Made by a program: the position numbers and the translations under genes
Notes under the pieces: model-generated
Database searches by the model: none
What the model was told of the DNA's origin: nothing
The model's input: only the letters and a program-made list of their open reading frames with translations
In this document: positions 20,945 to 33,051 of the stretch, in pieces
Numbering within the stretch: the stretch's first letter is position 1
Layout: each line of letters begins with the position of its first letter
Assembly: GCA_029448655.1 (NCBI GenBank)
Contig: JACCLO010000012.1
Coordinates: 2,418,001-2,482,000, forward strand
Length of the DNA: 64,000 nt
Reading direction: 5' to 3'
From: Wolfiporia cocos
Taxonomy: Eukaryota; Basidiomycota; Agaricomycetes; Polyporales; Phaeolaceae

Positions 20945-22375
20945 CAATGTTCAACGTTCAACAGCTGTGTGATCAGGGTCACCAACATCAACTCACTACT
21001 TTTCCTTAAAACTCAGAGATCTAGTATCTGTCGAGGAAACTGACAGCTTGATGTCATCGTTCATTATCGTACCGGATTGCGGTCTTCAGATTTACCGACC
21101 ATTCAATGTTCATGCACCCAGTGAAGAATCACCCTATCAGAAGCTATCAAAATATATTGGATAGATTTAGATTGGAATTCCGACTTTTCACTAGCTTTTG
21201 TAGGTGCCCAAATACATAACAGATGCTACCATAAGATACTAGAACCTATCCTGGGTATCATTCAGTATATAGAGCATATACCCAAAGATATCTTATATGT
21301 AGTGGCTTTTGCATCATGAACGAATCAGAATGTATCAATATATATCAGAAGCTACTAAAACGTATCGGTGCAGGCTTTGCACTGTACCAGAAAATACTCG
21401 AATCCACCCTCACCCGCCATTTGCGTGTACCCAAAACCCGACAGAGAATACCAAGCTCCTGGTGAAATAGCATGTGCTGCGCCGCTGATATCGGTGAGTG
21501 AGGCAGTACCTTGTGCAATTGGTGGTGCTGTTGAAAGGTGGTGGCCGGGGTACATCGAGCAGCGGACGATCTGCGGGAGGTCGAGGCCAATGGCGCCAGT
21601 TGCTGCCAGGTCTCCGTGCCCAATGGTGGGAGCTGGTATGTGCTGAAATATTTTCACTGTTATCCACTGAACTTTAGCATGTAAATGTAAGACAAGATGT
21701 ACGCACCTCCATCTCAATCGCTTTTGCTTCTTGCGGTTGAGGTTTAGGTGAGCTGGTTAGTTTCTGTAGCATAGACTGGAGTACTTACGTAGTGTAGCAA
21801 ATGTTTGTATTCGTGTACTTAAGCAATTGAACTGCTTTCACTCCCTGCGGCTGAATCAGAGCAGACCTTTGTACTCATGTACTTCAGCGGCATGCTCGTA
21901 CCACTTAAAATGTGCTTAGCGCTGTTGGTGCAGCCATAGTTTGTGTGTGAGGGGTAGATAAGGTACTTAGGCAAGAAGGGGGGATATACACACCTCTGCC
22001 ATTTGTACCTACAGCACGGAGGTTGGTGGAGGTAAGTGTTGTATGTGCATCTACTTGTTCGAAGCTTTTCAATTTCATGATGAAGCGACTGATCTCCTCT
22101 ATGACAAGGCCACTAAAACCTTAGAGCGAACTGAGGGGAGCGAAGTGGATGAACGCCAAGTTCAGACTGGGGTTACCAGCTGAACGTAGGCCTGTCTTTA
22201 TACAACTAGGTCGTTTGTACATGTTTGTACTATAATGGCCGTTTATGGTAATTAGAGAGTCTGGGGCGTGACTAGGCTAGGGGTCTAAGCCAGACTCTGA
22301 AACATAGAAGCGCAGTAGTATATCAAATACGTAGCGGTCATCGTGGCCATGTGGGAACGGACCCGTGCATCGTGA
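20945..22375. other. Intergenic region between elements, no gene recognised
   Basis: AT-rich DNA with short repeated words such as tatcagaagctac. Around 21345-21717 both strands are open for roughly 90-120 codons. The minus-strand product is Gly/Ala/Pro-rich and matches nothing I know, so no gene is called. Confidence 0.5.
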
Positions 22376-22380
22376 TCTAG

Positions 22381-22741
22381 TGACACAAGCGCTATCTCAA
22401 GCAACTACTCAGGGGAATGTTTATCGCGTGGAAGTGTATTCCTGATCTGAGGCTACTCAAGGCAACAAAGGCCAAGACGAGTCTGGGGTGCTCCCTGCTC
22501 GTCAGGCCAGTATATATGCTATCCTAGTGTTTGTACATGTTTGGCTACTGTACAGTATTATGTAAGCTAATAGTCAGTCGTAACCTTATCCTAGGGGTAG
22601 AGCCGAGAGAAGAGTGTCCGGGGTCTGACTAGGCACGTGTGGGGTGTTTGGGGTCCTTGCACGTGATGCTAGGCGGGCGCTTAGATAAGATAAGGGCTGT
22701 CGTTCAGTCGTTGGCTAACTGAATGAAATCGGCTTGTGACA
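22381..22741 (-). repeat. 3' LTR of the older Ty3/gypsy element
   Basis: 361 bases. It differs from its partner (30914-31274) by six substitutions, each CG in one LTR and TG or CA in the other. Confidence 0.95.
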
Positions 22742-25700
22742 GTACCCCCTCTTCTAGCAGCGTGTCCCCACGCCCAGCAATCACTTTGTACATGTTTTGG
22801 TTGACGTGACATGGGTGGTCTGTGGTCTTAGTGCAGATGTGAGGGTTGGCTAGTTGGAGGGTGTTCAAAACCGGGTAGATCCAGTATCCTTTCGACTCAG
22901 GTATAGTGGATTCTATCGGCTGTCCAACTCGTATCCCGTATTGCATGACCTTTGTACGCGGATCGCAGAACCAGAAGTTACGAGCGACAAGTTTCTTCTC
23001 GTAGGCGTAGAATGGTACGCTGCCTTTGATTAGAAGTGTACTGTCTATGTCGTCGTATATGATGAATTCCTTCGGGTTCTCCCTAAGTCCCATTTCCTTG
23101 GCCCGTCGTTCGAAGTCCTCCCATTCTGGATCCCACTTGGTTTCAGAGTGGTCCCAGCCAGTGTTTTTGTTTTTCCACTGGTTGCCTGGGGCGGATGGTC
23201 TTGCTTCGAAGAACTTTGTGACTAGGTCTTGGAAAGGGGTCAATCCTCGCTTGCGTTCCCATGTTGTAGTCCCATCGGACCACTCGACTTCCAGCTCGAC
23301 TCGCCCTCAGTCTTCTCTGGATGCGAGGATCCGGAGAGGCCTGCGAGCGTCATTGCCTTCTGTCCTGACTTTGTGGTCCTGATTGGGGAAAGCCGGGGCA
23401 TGATACGGTAATAGTAGGACCTTGTTAAAGACAGGGTATATCCCGCGCATGTCTGCGGGGAGGTCCAGTTCGTATGCTCCATGTCCGACTTTCTTTGTCA
23501 CCTTGTATGGTCCGAATCTCTTGGAGTCTAGCTTCTTGGTAGGGTGGCCCATGTTGATGTTTCGACCGTCTACCCATACCATGTCGCCTTCGGAGTACGA
23601 TAGTGGCGATGCCCGTTTCCTATCGTAGTACTCTTTCATGCGAAGCTTGGCTTTCTCCAGATTCTGTGACGCACGCTTTGAGATCTCGTGCATGTGTTCG
23701 ACCCAGTCCCGTGCTACCCCCTCTTCTTGCTCGAGTCCCTCTACTCCTGTGAAGGGGTGATATCCGTGCGTAAGGTAAAAGGGGCTGTACCCCGTGCTAC
23801 TATGTACATGACACTTATACGCAAATGCTGCTAGCGGGAGTAGGTCCGGCCAGTTGGTATGTGTGTCGTTAATAAATAATCGTAAGTACACTTCGAGTTC
23901 CTGGTTCATTCGTTCCGTCTGCCCGTCTGTCTGTGGGTGGAACGCCGTACTAGGGTTTCCCTCTATTCCTAATCTTTGATAAACGTCCTTGATGAACTCC
24001 GCAACGAACTGTGGTCCTCTGTCGCTGAATATCTTCTTCGGCAATCCATGAAGGGCGTAGACTTTATCGATAAATATGTTGGCCCATTCTTCGGCCGTTA
24101 ACTTGGTCGTTGTTGGTACAGCTACATAGTCCTTTGACTTCATATCTACTACTACAATGATGGCGTCGCGACCCTTGGAAGTTGGGAGTCCCGTGATCAT
24201 GTCTACGGACATGTTCTCCCAGTTATGTGACGGAGTCGGGTTCGGGTTAAGTGGGGCCGCGCGTTTGGATCTGTCTGGTTTGGCTGCCTGGCACTTGACA
24301 CATGCCTTCACGTACTGGTGGATGTCTTTTCTCATCTTTGGCCACTAGTAGTGTCGGTGTATGGCGGTGTACGTATTTTCTGTGCCAGGGTGTCCTGCTG
24401 AAACCGTGTCGTGGAATGAAGAAATGATTTTTCCTATTAATTCTTCGTCCCGGGGAATGATCATCCTCCCCCTCCTAAACCGCAGACCGTCCTTGGTCGT
24501 TTCCCCTGCTTCTACTCCTTCCTTTCCTTTGTAGAGAGCGGCTTCCGCTTTGACCCTCTCTTTTACTTCGTCGTAGGTTATCCCTTTGACTACAGTATAG
24601 AATGAGGATCGCAGCCTTTCTGCGCTATCTTCGACGAATAGGTGTGGCTTCAGGACGACTTGCCCTTCGAGGTGATCCTTGTCGTTGCCGTGATCACTTC
24701 TTTGGGAAAGCCCGTCGGCCCTTCCGTTGGTTTTGCCGGGGATGTGCACGAGATGTAGGTCATACTCGGCAAGTTCCGTCATCCACCGGGCTTGTCGCGG
24801 ATTAATTTTCTGCGGCGTTTTAAAATACTCTAGGTTCTTGTGGTCCGTTAGTACTTCTACAGGGTGCTTTGCTCCCATTACGAAATGGCGCCATTCGTCT
24901 AGGGTACGCATGATAGCGAGTAACTCTCGATCGTATATCTCGTAGTTACGTTCTGCCGGTATCATTGTCTTACTCTGGTACGCAATGGGTTTCCATACGC
25001 CTTCCTGCTTCTGCATGAGGCAGGCTCCAGTTGCAAAGTCTGAAGAGTCTGCCTCGATGCGGAAGGGGTCGTCGTCGTTTGGAATCCCTAGCATGGGTGC
25101 TTCGATAAAGATCTTTTTCAGTTTCTCGAAGCACTTGAGTTCCGCCGTACCCCACTGCCATTCTGTGTCCTTTGTCAGATTGATCAGTGGGCGAGCTACC
25201 GTGGAGAACTTGGGTATGAATCTCCGGTAGAAGTTGGCAAATCTGATGAAGGACTGCACTTCTTTCTTGTTCCGAGGTGCTGGCCAATCGGCTACTGCAG
25301 CTACCTTCGCGGGGTCCATACGGATCTGCCCGTGAGAGATTATATGCCCGAGATATTCGACCTCGCTTTTCATGAACTCGCATTTCTCTGGTTTACAGGT
25401 AAGTTTGTTTTGACGGAGGACGAGGAGCACCTTGCGCAGAATCTCTTTGTGCTCTGCCTCGTCCTCCATGAAAACAAGGATATCATCTAGGTATACAATG
25501 ACTTTGCCCGTCATTATGAGATCTCGGAAAACATCATTCATCAAAGCTTGGAATGTGCCTGGTGCATTGCACATTCCGAAGAACATCACTAATGGCTCGT
25601 AGAGCCCCTGATTAGTGATGAAGGCGGCTTTTTCCTCGTCGCCTTCTTTGATTCTGACATTTGTATATCCCCAACGAATGTCCAATTTCGAGAAGAACTT

Positions 25701-28621
25701 AGCTCGCTTTAGCTTGTTGAGCAGCTCCGTGATCAATGGGAGCGGGTACCGGTTCTTCTTGGTCATCTGGTTCAATTTCCGATAATCTTGTATGGGTCTC
25801 AGTTTCCCATCCTTCTTTTTGACGAAGAAGAATGGTGCCCCCCATGGTGACTTGGACGGCCGCATGCGTCCGGTTCGAAGCTGTTCTTCTAAGAAGTCAT
25901 CTAGCGCCTCCTGCTCCCTAGGGGAGAGCGCGTAGATCTTGCCAGCATATGGTTCGGAATTGGGCAGCAGTTTGATTGCGTGATCCCACGGACGCTGTTA
26001 CGGGTCGAATACCCGTTCGTATATCCGAGTCGCGAATATAGATCGTTCTTCTGCACGTGGGCGTATAGCCGTATGCAAGGCAAATGCTCGTTAGATGCCT
26101 TCAAGTCCTAGGTGAAGTTCCTAGGAGATCGTATAATATCCAATACGCGTTAGAGGATATAATCTGTTCAGGTGCGAGTCTAATAGAATATAAGACTCGC
26201 CTAAGTCCGAGAAGTCAGTGTGCACTTTGAGGACTTAGTCGTTCGGTTGCTCGAGCGAGAAATACTGAGCGTAGTTTCCTACGTTTGAGAACGAGTATAA
26301 GACTTCTTGTTTATACAACAATGTCGAGCTGAAGAGCCTCGACGGTAAGTACATGAGTTTTTATACTATGCTAAGTTTCAGGGGTCAAGTCTGTCCCAGA
26401 TGCCACCGATACTATCTACGCTATAGTCCCAAACGTCTGATAAGTATGGAGTGATATATCTGAGACAATAGATAGGAATGATGGCGGTTGAACGCCATCT
26501 GTCAGCTAATAAACGATGAACATGAAACGGTGGCAGGGTTGGATCTGCCAAAGATGAAACGAGCCCTATAGACTAGTACAACTGGGGATGCGCCCAGTAA
26601 GATCACGAGTAGCCAGGGGGCTGGTTGCGCAACAAGTCCCTGTATCGTATTCGCCCAGTGGTGAGTTCTGTCGATATTCGAAAAATCAGAATAACCGTAA
26701 CAGACACCGTTCGGGGAGGTTGTCGAATTCCTTTTCCTCAAACACGTCTCGGAAGTCGTGTAGGTACTTGGGGACTACCTCCTCAAAGGCTTTTGCTTCC
26801 GTGGTCTTTCCGGCTGCGATGGCGATCTCAGTTGCCTTCGTAGCACGTACTCGCTCAGCGATGTCCGCTCTGCATTCTTCCCTGTTCCTTATCCATGCGT
26901 CAGCGAAAATATAATAAATGTGGTCACCGTCCTCAATCTGCTCGTGTTCGCAGTCGCAGGTGAAGGTGATCCGTCGCTTCTTCCAGTCAATGGTTGGGTT
27001 GTGATCTTCCAACCAATCAAAGCGGAGGAATATGTCAGCAGAGACTAGCTCTGTGATGTGGAACTTGTGGGTCTCCAAATGCGTGTCGATCTGCATCTGG
27101 AGTTCGACGTAATGCGTCATCTTGCCTGCGGCATTGGTACTACCGTCGGCGTTATACAGCTTGACGGGCCGGTCTAGCGGGATCTGCTCGAGTTTATGCT
27201 CCTCGACGTAGGCATGACTGATCACTGATCCCGTAGAACCAGAATCTATTAGCGCTTTCGTGAAGAGGGCGCGTCCGTCAGGGCGGTGGAGAGTGATCGG
27301 TACTTCGATCTGCTTTCCCTGTTTTCCCGTCTGGATTCCCACTACATTTCCTCGGAGTTTCTCTCTGGTAGAACCGAATCCCACTGTACCATGCGTGGTT
27401 TCCCGAATGTTCTTGACGATTCGCGTGTCGGGTGTCATGTTGCACTCGAGTATGAACTGGGCTATCCTGTCCCCATACTCGACCAAATAATCTGTTCCAG
27501 TTTGATTATTCAGTATGACTTTTAGTACCCTGGTGTAGTCCTCGTCTACTACACCGTCTTCCACGTCGACTCCCTTGAGGGCGAGTCCGGATCGTGGGGC
27601 TATTCTGCCGTATACACCGTCGGGCATCCTGATCTTGATGCCCGTGCTAACGGTGACACGCTTTCCGTTCGGTATAATGACCTCCTCCGCAGAGTGTAGG
27701 TCGTACCCCGCGGCCCGGCGGTCTTTCGCTCGGGTGCTATCGCGCGGGGGGTGGTCTAGATAGATGTCGAGCGTGACTGCCTTCTTCTTGGCACGTCTAT
27801 GCCGCACTTTCTTTTCAGTCTTTTTCTTGACTGTGGGTCCTGATGCGTCTGCCATCGTCACATCAGGGTCCACAACCGGGTCTACGTCCATGGGTACATA
27901 GTTTACATGGTTAATGGAGGAATTAAGCACGGTTTTTTCCTCCCGCCAAGCTCCAGAGGGAGGCTCCTCCGAGGCTGTTACAAACGAATCCGACGAGCAT
28001 GTTGAAGCTTCGTCGTCGTCACTATGGTCCCTGTCTACTGAACGTGGTACAGATATGTATGTAGTCAAATATCGGGGCCCCGGTTCCAAGCCCATAAAGT
28101 CCATCAACTGGTTCGGCCTCCTCCGTGGCAGATGCAGGGTCATTATTTACTGTTTCTTCTACTTCCAGAACTGAGAAACGGTTAGAGGGGGAGGGACATA
28201 CCTGGTTGAGTCCAGCTTCCTTTGCGGCCTCAGGGTTCTCCTTGGCCCAGGCTGCAACCATTCGGATGAAATCCTCCTGGCTGACTTCGCCCAGGACCTT
28301 CGGAGCATCATTCCCTGCTTCGACGGCCTGTCTTGTCCGCGCTGGTGCGGATGGACCGGCACCGGTGTTCCCTCCGCTGGTGGCTGCTCGGGGCCTCCAG
28401 TTGGGTTGGTGCCATGTCGGTTTGTTGCAGCCTTTGCTGGGCTGCTCTGCCTGTGTCTTTTTGCAAGAGTGGCAGGTTCTCTTGAGGAGGTTGGCCTTCT
28501 CCTCCGCGGAGTATTCCTTCCGCGGCGCTTGCTCCGATGACGCTGTTGCCCGACTTTTTCCCTTGTCGGTGCCCTTAACCGTTTCTCGACCGTGGCGCAG
28601 TTTCTCCTCGTCGCGGAGTCG
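22704..28621 (-). pseudogene. Broken pol region of the older element (dUTPase to C-terminal domain)
   Basis: Homologous throughout to the 1724-residue polyprotein of the young element. Breaks from the 5' side: TGA where the young copy has an Arg codon (about 28619-28621), a frameshift near 28070, the inserted solo LTR (25996-26702), TAG for Trp near 24343, and TGA for Arg near 23305. The dUTPase motifs are largely kept, but motif 3 reads DYTRV in place of DYTGR and motif 5 ends GFGSTR. YLDD of reverse transcriptase and the integrase FSDRGPQF motif survive. The unusual C-terminal domain is conserved, including LVARNFWFC and the HPCHV cluster, which argues that it was under selection in the family. 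Confidence 0.92.
25996..26702. mobile_element. Solo LTR of another family inserted in pol
   Basis: The 707-base insert starts TGTTACGG and ends CCGTAACA. It interrupts pol between codons that are adjacent in the young element. Flanks GACGC (25991-25995) and GACAC (26703-26707) are a 5-base duplication with one CpG-type change. Internal matches (for example gagaacgagtata and the aacaa-gtcgagctga region) link it, in inverted orientation, to the solo LTR at 31903-32435. Confidence 0.85.
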
Positions 28622-30132
28622 TCACATGGCATTGTCCGTGCAGAGGATCGCCTGTTTCCAGGATTCGTAGTCCTCCGGGATCTGGACATTGTAACCACGC
28701 TGCGACTTATCGTTGACGGTGGCAGTGACGAAGGCGGAGTGTACAGCCGTGTAGATTTCTTTCGGGATTGCGGCGGTGACCCAGCAATGTACGATCTGGT
28801 TTTCTTTGTCGTACTTTGCCTCTGAAAGAAGTCGTTCCAGCTCTTGGAAATACTCCTCGCCTTTACCAATGGACATGGCCAGTTTCTCAGCTGCGACCGC
28901 CGACTTCTTTTCTAGGTCGGGGTCGTCGAACTTCTGGTGTAGTTCCCAGATGAAACGTAGCCAGCTCATGTGCCATTGACCGTCGCGATAGTGTTCTCGC
29001 GTAAACGCCGTTACCCAGGCATCGACTTTCGGCCCCCTGATCAGCGAGATCGCTGTGCCAATCTTCTTACTGTCTGAGAAGAGAAGGGGCCGGTTGTCGT
29101 CGATATAGACCTTGAGCCTTACCACCCATGGGATGAAGTTGTCGCCCGTGAATGCCTCCGGTTCCCGCACCTTGGATTTGTACCGTGGATCTGGTTGTGG
29201 CTCTGGGAGCATTGTGTACGCATCCCATTGCGAGCTGGCCGGTTTCTCGGGCCGCCACATCGATGCTCGTGTTCCCTGAAGAGGCGCGGCTCTCCAGGTG
29301 TTCGCGTGCACGTTTGCGGGGGGAGCCGACGGAGGGACCGGTGCTGCTGCCATTGCCGAGTAAGGTACCTGTGGGGTGATGACCGGGGGGGTGTATCCTG
29401 GTAAGAATGGGTTGGTCTGCCGTGAACCGAGGTTGGATGCCGGACGTGTCGCCGAGTTCACCAGTGGGGGAGATCCCATGTGGACGGACCTCACCCAATT
29501 CTCAACCGGCCGGAAACGTTCTTCCGGAACCGAGGGTACTGACCTTACGGGGGGGGACGTTGCGAGTATACTGATGCTCTGTCGCCGGCTGCCAATGCGT
29601 CTGCTTGAAGCCGTTGGGCTTCTCGCAGGAATCGGGCCCCCATGTTGGCGTTCCATACCCCGGTTTGAACCATTGTGGCCGCCACGTTTTGGCACTGGAG
29701 GCCAAAGTCGTGGGTTGTCGGGTTGGGCGGGAAAGCCCACTGTACCGCGAGGGGCGAGTCGATGTGACCCAGCTGGCTGCCCCTGCGTACCGTGTTCGAT
29801 TGTTCCCTTGCCAGGTAGAATGCCTGGTCCAGCCGTTCGATGCCGGGACCTTGGTCCTCCACCAATGCTCCGTGTGCGAGTGATCGGGCGGGGGAGTGCT
29901 GGCCGATGGTTTTGGTGTAAACCGGGGCAACTTCTACTGGGGGGCGTGGGGCGTGGATGCTGTCGGCTACCAATAGCATGGCGAAATTGTCGGGTAGGCT
30001 GTGCATTTGGTAGTTCACCCACTGCCCTGGGTGGAACGGGTTGATTGGGACGTCGGTAGGTGTTGGCGGGTCGATCGGGTTGCGCGCGGGCCGTGGGGCG
30101 CGGATGTAGTTGATATCATGTGGGGCGGCCAT
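28622..30132 (-). pseudogene. gag of the older element (frameshifted)
   Basis: It starts at ATG 30132 and reads to about 29555, where a run of seven Cs forces a shift to a second frame that continues to a TGA at about 28619-28621. The distal part (around 28720-29180) is an alpha-helical Gag capsid-like region with FTGDNFIPW, WHMSWLRFIWELHQKF and an acidic tail, typical of fungal Ty3/gypsy Gag. The end, GYNVQIPEDYESWKQAIL, is the only gag segment kept in the young element. The shift could be mutation or a miscounted homopolymer. Confidence 0.85.
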
Positions 30133-30901
30133 TGTACGTAGTGTTTATTTACGGAAATAGAAAAAGCAGTGGCCGCGACGTTCGAAGCGCTACCCACCCA
30201 CTGTGGATCAGCCTATAGCTGCGATCGGGGTGGTAACTACAAACTTCGGTTTGTCCGCCTCTGTCAGAGTCCACTCCTTTTTGGGAGTGTGCCAAGAAAC
30301 GCTAAGGGGTTTTCTGCCCAAAGCCGGCTAGTAAACTCTGCCTCTGAACCCTTGTCCAGCCCCGAAGCTAATTCGGGATACCGGGGGGACAGGAACTATC
30401 CACCTGGGATGGGGCGTGTAAAAAATAAACGTAATTTGGCCAAGTGGCCGTATGGACAGGCTGTGTCGCGCCTCTTCAGCCGCCTGGTGGGGCGCTGGGT
30501 TGTATAGTGACGGGGGGGGGGGGGGCGGTAATGCCCGTACGTGCTGTGGTAATGCGGGTAAATAGGTGCCCAGTGCCCTCTGTAAACTGCCGTAGGGCCC
30601 CTTAACGCTTTTGATTATTATGCATCGGGTACACAACTACTACGGTGGGGTTGAAACCCAAAGCCTTTACACCGCGTTGCACGACAGTGGCCCAGTAGCT
30701 TAGAAGCAACGGTAGGAGTGGTCCCCTACACGCTGTTTACAAGTGGTCCCCCAGAACTCAAATCCCTTGACCCTGGGATGAGACGGGTATGGGTAACTGA
30801 TCACGTGCCCGGATGACAGAAGTCAAACAAGGGCGAAAGAAAAGTGCACTTTGCCCCTAGTGCGCCAGGGTTGCTCTGGAATGAACTCAGAGCGGGGGGG
30901 G
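30133..30901 (-). other. Untranslated leader of the older element
   Basis: 770 bases between the primer-binding site and gag, without a gene. It includes a run of 14 Gs on the plus strand (30512-30525). It is absent from the young element. Confidence 0.75.
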
Positions 30902-30912
30902 AGACTCGTCTT
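30902..30912 (-). promoter_or_regulatory. Primer-binding site of the older element, self-priming type
   Basis: On the minus strand it reads AAGACGAGTCT, perfectly complementary to the LTR 11-mer at 31007-31017. A TATATA lies 32 bases upstream of that 11-mer (31044-31049). This is the same geometry as in the young element despite diverged LTRs. Confidence 0.7.
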
Positions 30913-30913
30913 A

Positions 30914-31274
30914 TGACACAAGTGCTATCTCAAGCAACTACTCAGGGGAATGTTTATCGCGTGGAAGCGTATTCCTGATCTGAGGCTACTCAAGGCAACA
31001 AAGGCCAAGACGAGTCTGGGGTGCTCCCTGCTCGTCAGGCCAGTATATATGCTATCCTAGTGTTTGTACATGTTTGGCTACTGTACAGTATTACGTAAGC
31101 TAATAGTCAGTCGTAACCTTATCCTAGGGGTAGAGCCGAGAGAAGAGTGTCCGGGGTCTGACTAGGCATGTGTGGGGTGTTTGGGGTCCTTGCACATGAT
31201 GCTAGGCGGGCGCTTAGATAAGATAAGGGCTGTCGTTCAGTCGTTGGCTAACTGAATGAAATTGGCTTGTGACA
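30914..31274 (-). repeat. 5' LTR of the older Ty3/gypsy element
   Basis: 361 bases, partner of 22381-22741. It carries the conserved TATA and 11-base start sequence. Confidence 0.95.
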
Positions 31275-31279
31275 TCTAG

Positions 31280-31902
31280 ACGTTATCTGGCTCCTTCCAA
31301 GGTATGATCCGGGCCTGGCTGGGCTTGGGGACTCAGGGGACCGGATCAAGTTCGTTGTCGTTAGGGAAAGCTTTTGCCCGTGACACTCTATGATCACCCT
31401 ACCAGAGCCATGAAGACTTTGAGTGATGGTGAAGGTATGAGGTAGAAATGAGGAAAATTGACAGACAACATGACAAGCTCGAGACAGGACAACAGACTCA
31501 GTCAGTGATGAACTCAACTTGACATCAGCTCAAAATAAACTCATATGCGACTTTTAATTGACGAGGATATATCAATGAGTATGTATGGGTAGGACAAAAG
31601 TCTTGGCATCAGTAATCATACCACCCAGACTCTTGGCAAATAGCTTTTGATACATTCTAGTATATATGGATATCTCAATGATATATTTTGGTACACTCTA
31701 GTATATATCGATATTTCGTGGATATGTGGTACTTTCACTGGGGTTCATGCGTGGCGGCTCCCTTACATCGGGCTACGCATTGAGTTGTATATTATGTAAG
31801 TAACGCTACACTACGTACGTGATCGATCAGGGCAACCTGAAACCTCTGGCTGATGTGTTCCTTTGAATACAATACAACGTCATCGGTCACAACCACGCCC
31901 GC
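31280..31902. other. AT-rich spacer with a short tandem duplication
   Basis: No gene seen. Around 31650-31735 a roughly 40-base unit containing ctagtatatat.gatat occurs twice in tandem with differences. Confidence 0.5.
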
Positions 31903-32435
31903 TGTTACGATCCGTATGAACCCGTATATTTTGACGCCTCACTGGAGAGGAGGACTTAGCGTTCAACCGCTGTATTGACCGATTATTCTTAGGGTCCCTG
32001 CTCAACCACCGACCCTCGTTTCATGTACAACAACCCTACGCCCCTAGTCTCATAGCGTATCAGGTTCTAGGTGATATCTGTTGTATATCCACAGAGCTTC
32101 TACGTTTCAGCCATTGTTGCGCTCAACCGCAGCGTTTCGGCTTAGTTATCGTAGCGTACTAACCTTATGGACTTAGTGGTAGCAGTACCAAGGACACTAT
32201 GACCCCGATTACAGAATCGTAGTATAAAGACCCTGTTGTAAATACTGGCCAAGTTCCTCAGCTCGACCTTGTTGAATTACAAGGATCCTATACTCGTTCT
32301 CAAAGACTTAAGCAATTAAGTCTGCAGCCAGTATATCGACGCTCGACTCTGCTGAGTCCGACGAGTAGTGCGCAACTCGATACGCTGAGTAACTCGATTT
32401 AACATCTCAGCTGAACGGATATTCGATCCGTAACA
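31903..32435. mobile_element. Solo LTR
   Basis: 533 bases beginning TGTTACGATCCG and ending CGATCCGTAACA, with a perfect 5-base duplication CCCGC at 31898-31902 and 32436-32440. No internal retroelement sequence remains. It is related, in inverted orientation, to the LTR inserted at 25996-26702. Confidence 0.88.
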
Positions 32436-32587
32436 CCCGCTTGCCCGGCATGTAGCAGCGCGTAGAGTTTCAGTCAATTATCTTAATCTGCCAACTGCCC
32501 TTCGCTTAAGAAATCGCAGTTGCGAGCTAGGTTTGCATGCAGATTAATCTGCTAACTGCGGCAGATTAATCTACTGTGACAATAAAA

Positions 32588-32671
32588 TGGCACATCCCGG
32601 ATTCGAACCAAGGACCTTAGCGCAGATGAGAATAACAGCATCGCAGCGTAATTAGCCAACTGAGCCATTGC
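32588..32671 (-). repeat. tRNA-like unit in left arm of copy B
   Basis: B box GGTTCGAATCC and an A-box-like TGGCTCAGTTGG on the minus strand, equivalent to 14372-14455. Confidence 0.65.
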
Positions 32672-32964
32672 GGTAACAGGTACCATTGACCAATTAAAAT
32701 GTATATAACGCAAATTTTACACACAATTTTCGCAAATCATCAAGGCAACTAACTGCTCCAACAAGCATACAGAAATCAATGATAGTGGTAGCTTGATTTA
32801 CCATGCTTGACCTGGAGCAACTCACCAAGGGAAAGCTGAGTACACTGGAATCACAGGTCTTTAGAGGCAGATTCATTTGTATTTGTGTTATGGAAGATGT
32901 TAAACTGCGAAAATGAAGTTTACAAAATACTCTATATATTGCTTAAAATGGGGCAGACACTAGT

Positions 32965-33051
32965 TGCACCGTAGCTCAGCTGGCTAATTATGCTGCGATG
33001 CTCTTATTCTGATCTGTGCTAAGGTCCTTGGTTCGAATCCGGGATGTACCA
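32965..33051 (+). repeat. tRNA-like unit in right arm of copy B
   Basis: A box TAGCTCAGCTGG and B box GGTTCGAATCC, equivalent to 20724-20811. Confidence 0.65.

Larger units (their letters stand above)
22381..31274 (-). mobile_element. Ty3/gypsy LTR retrotransposon, older full-length but dead copy
   Basis: The 8894-base element has 361-base LTRs at 30914-31274 (5') and 22381-22741 (3') and a perfect 5-base duplication TCTAG at 22376-22380 and 31275-31279. It is the same family as the element at 14555-20524, with the same domain order, primer-binding site (30902-30912) and polypurine tract, but a different subfamily with a diverged LTR. Unlike the young copy it keeps a long leader and gag. It is broken by several stops and frameshifts and by a 707-base solo LTR of another family at 25996-26702. 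Its two LTRs differ at six positions, all CpG transitions. Confidence 0.95.

Noticed and set aside
21345..21720. Open frames on both strands as a gene.
   Set aside because: Both strands are open, which usually reflects composition. No family resemblance or intron structure was seen.
30512..30525. Run of 14 Gs as a regulatory G-quadruplex in the leader.
   Set aside because: A single homopolymer in a dead element. It is as likely a replication-slippage or sequencing feature, and nothing else supports function.
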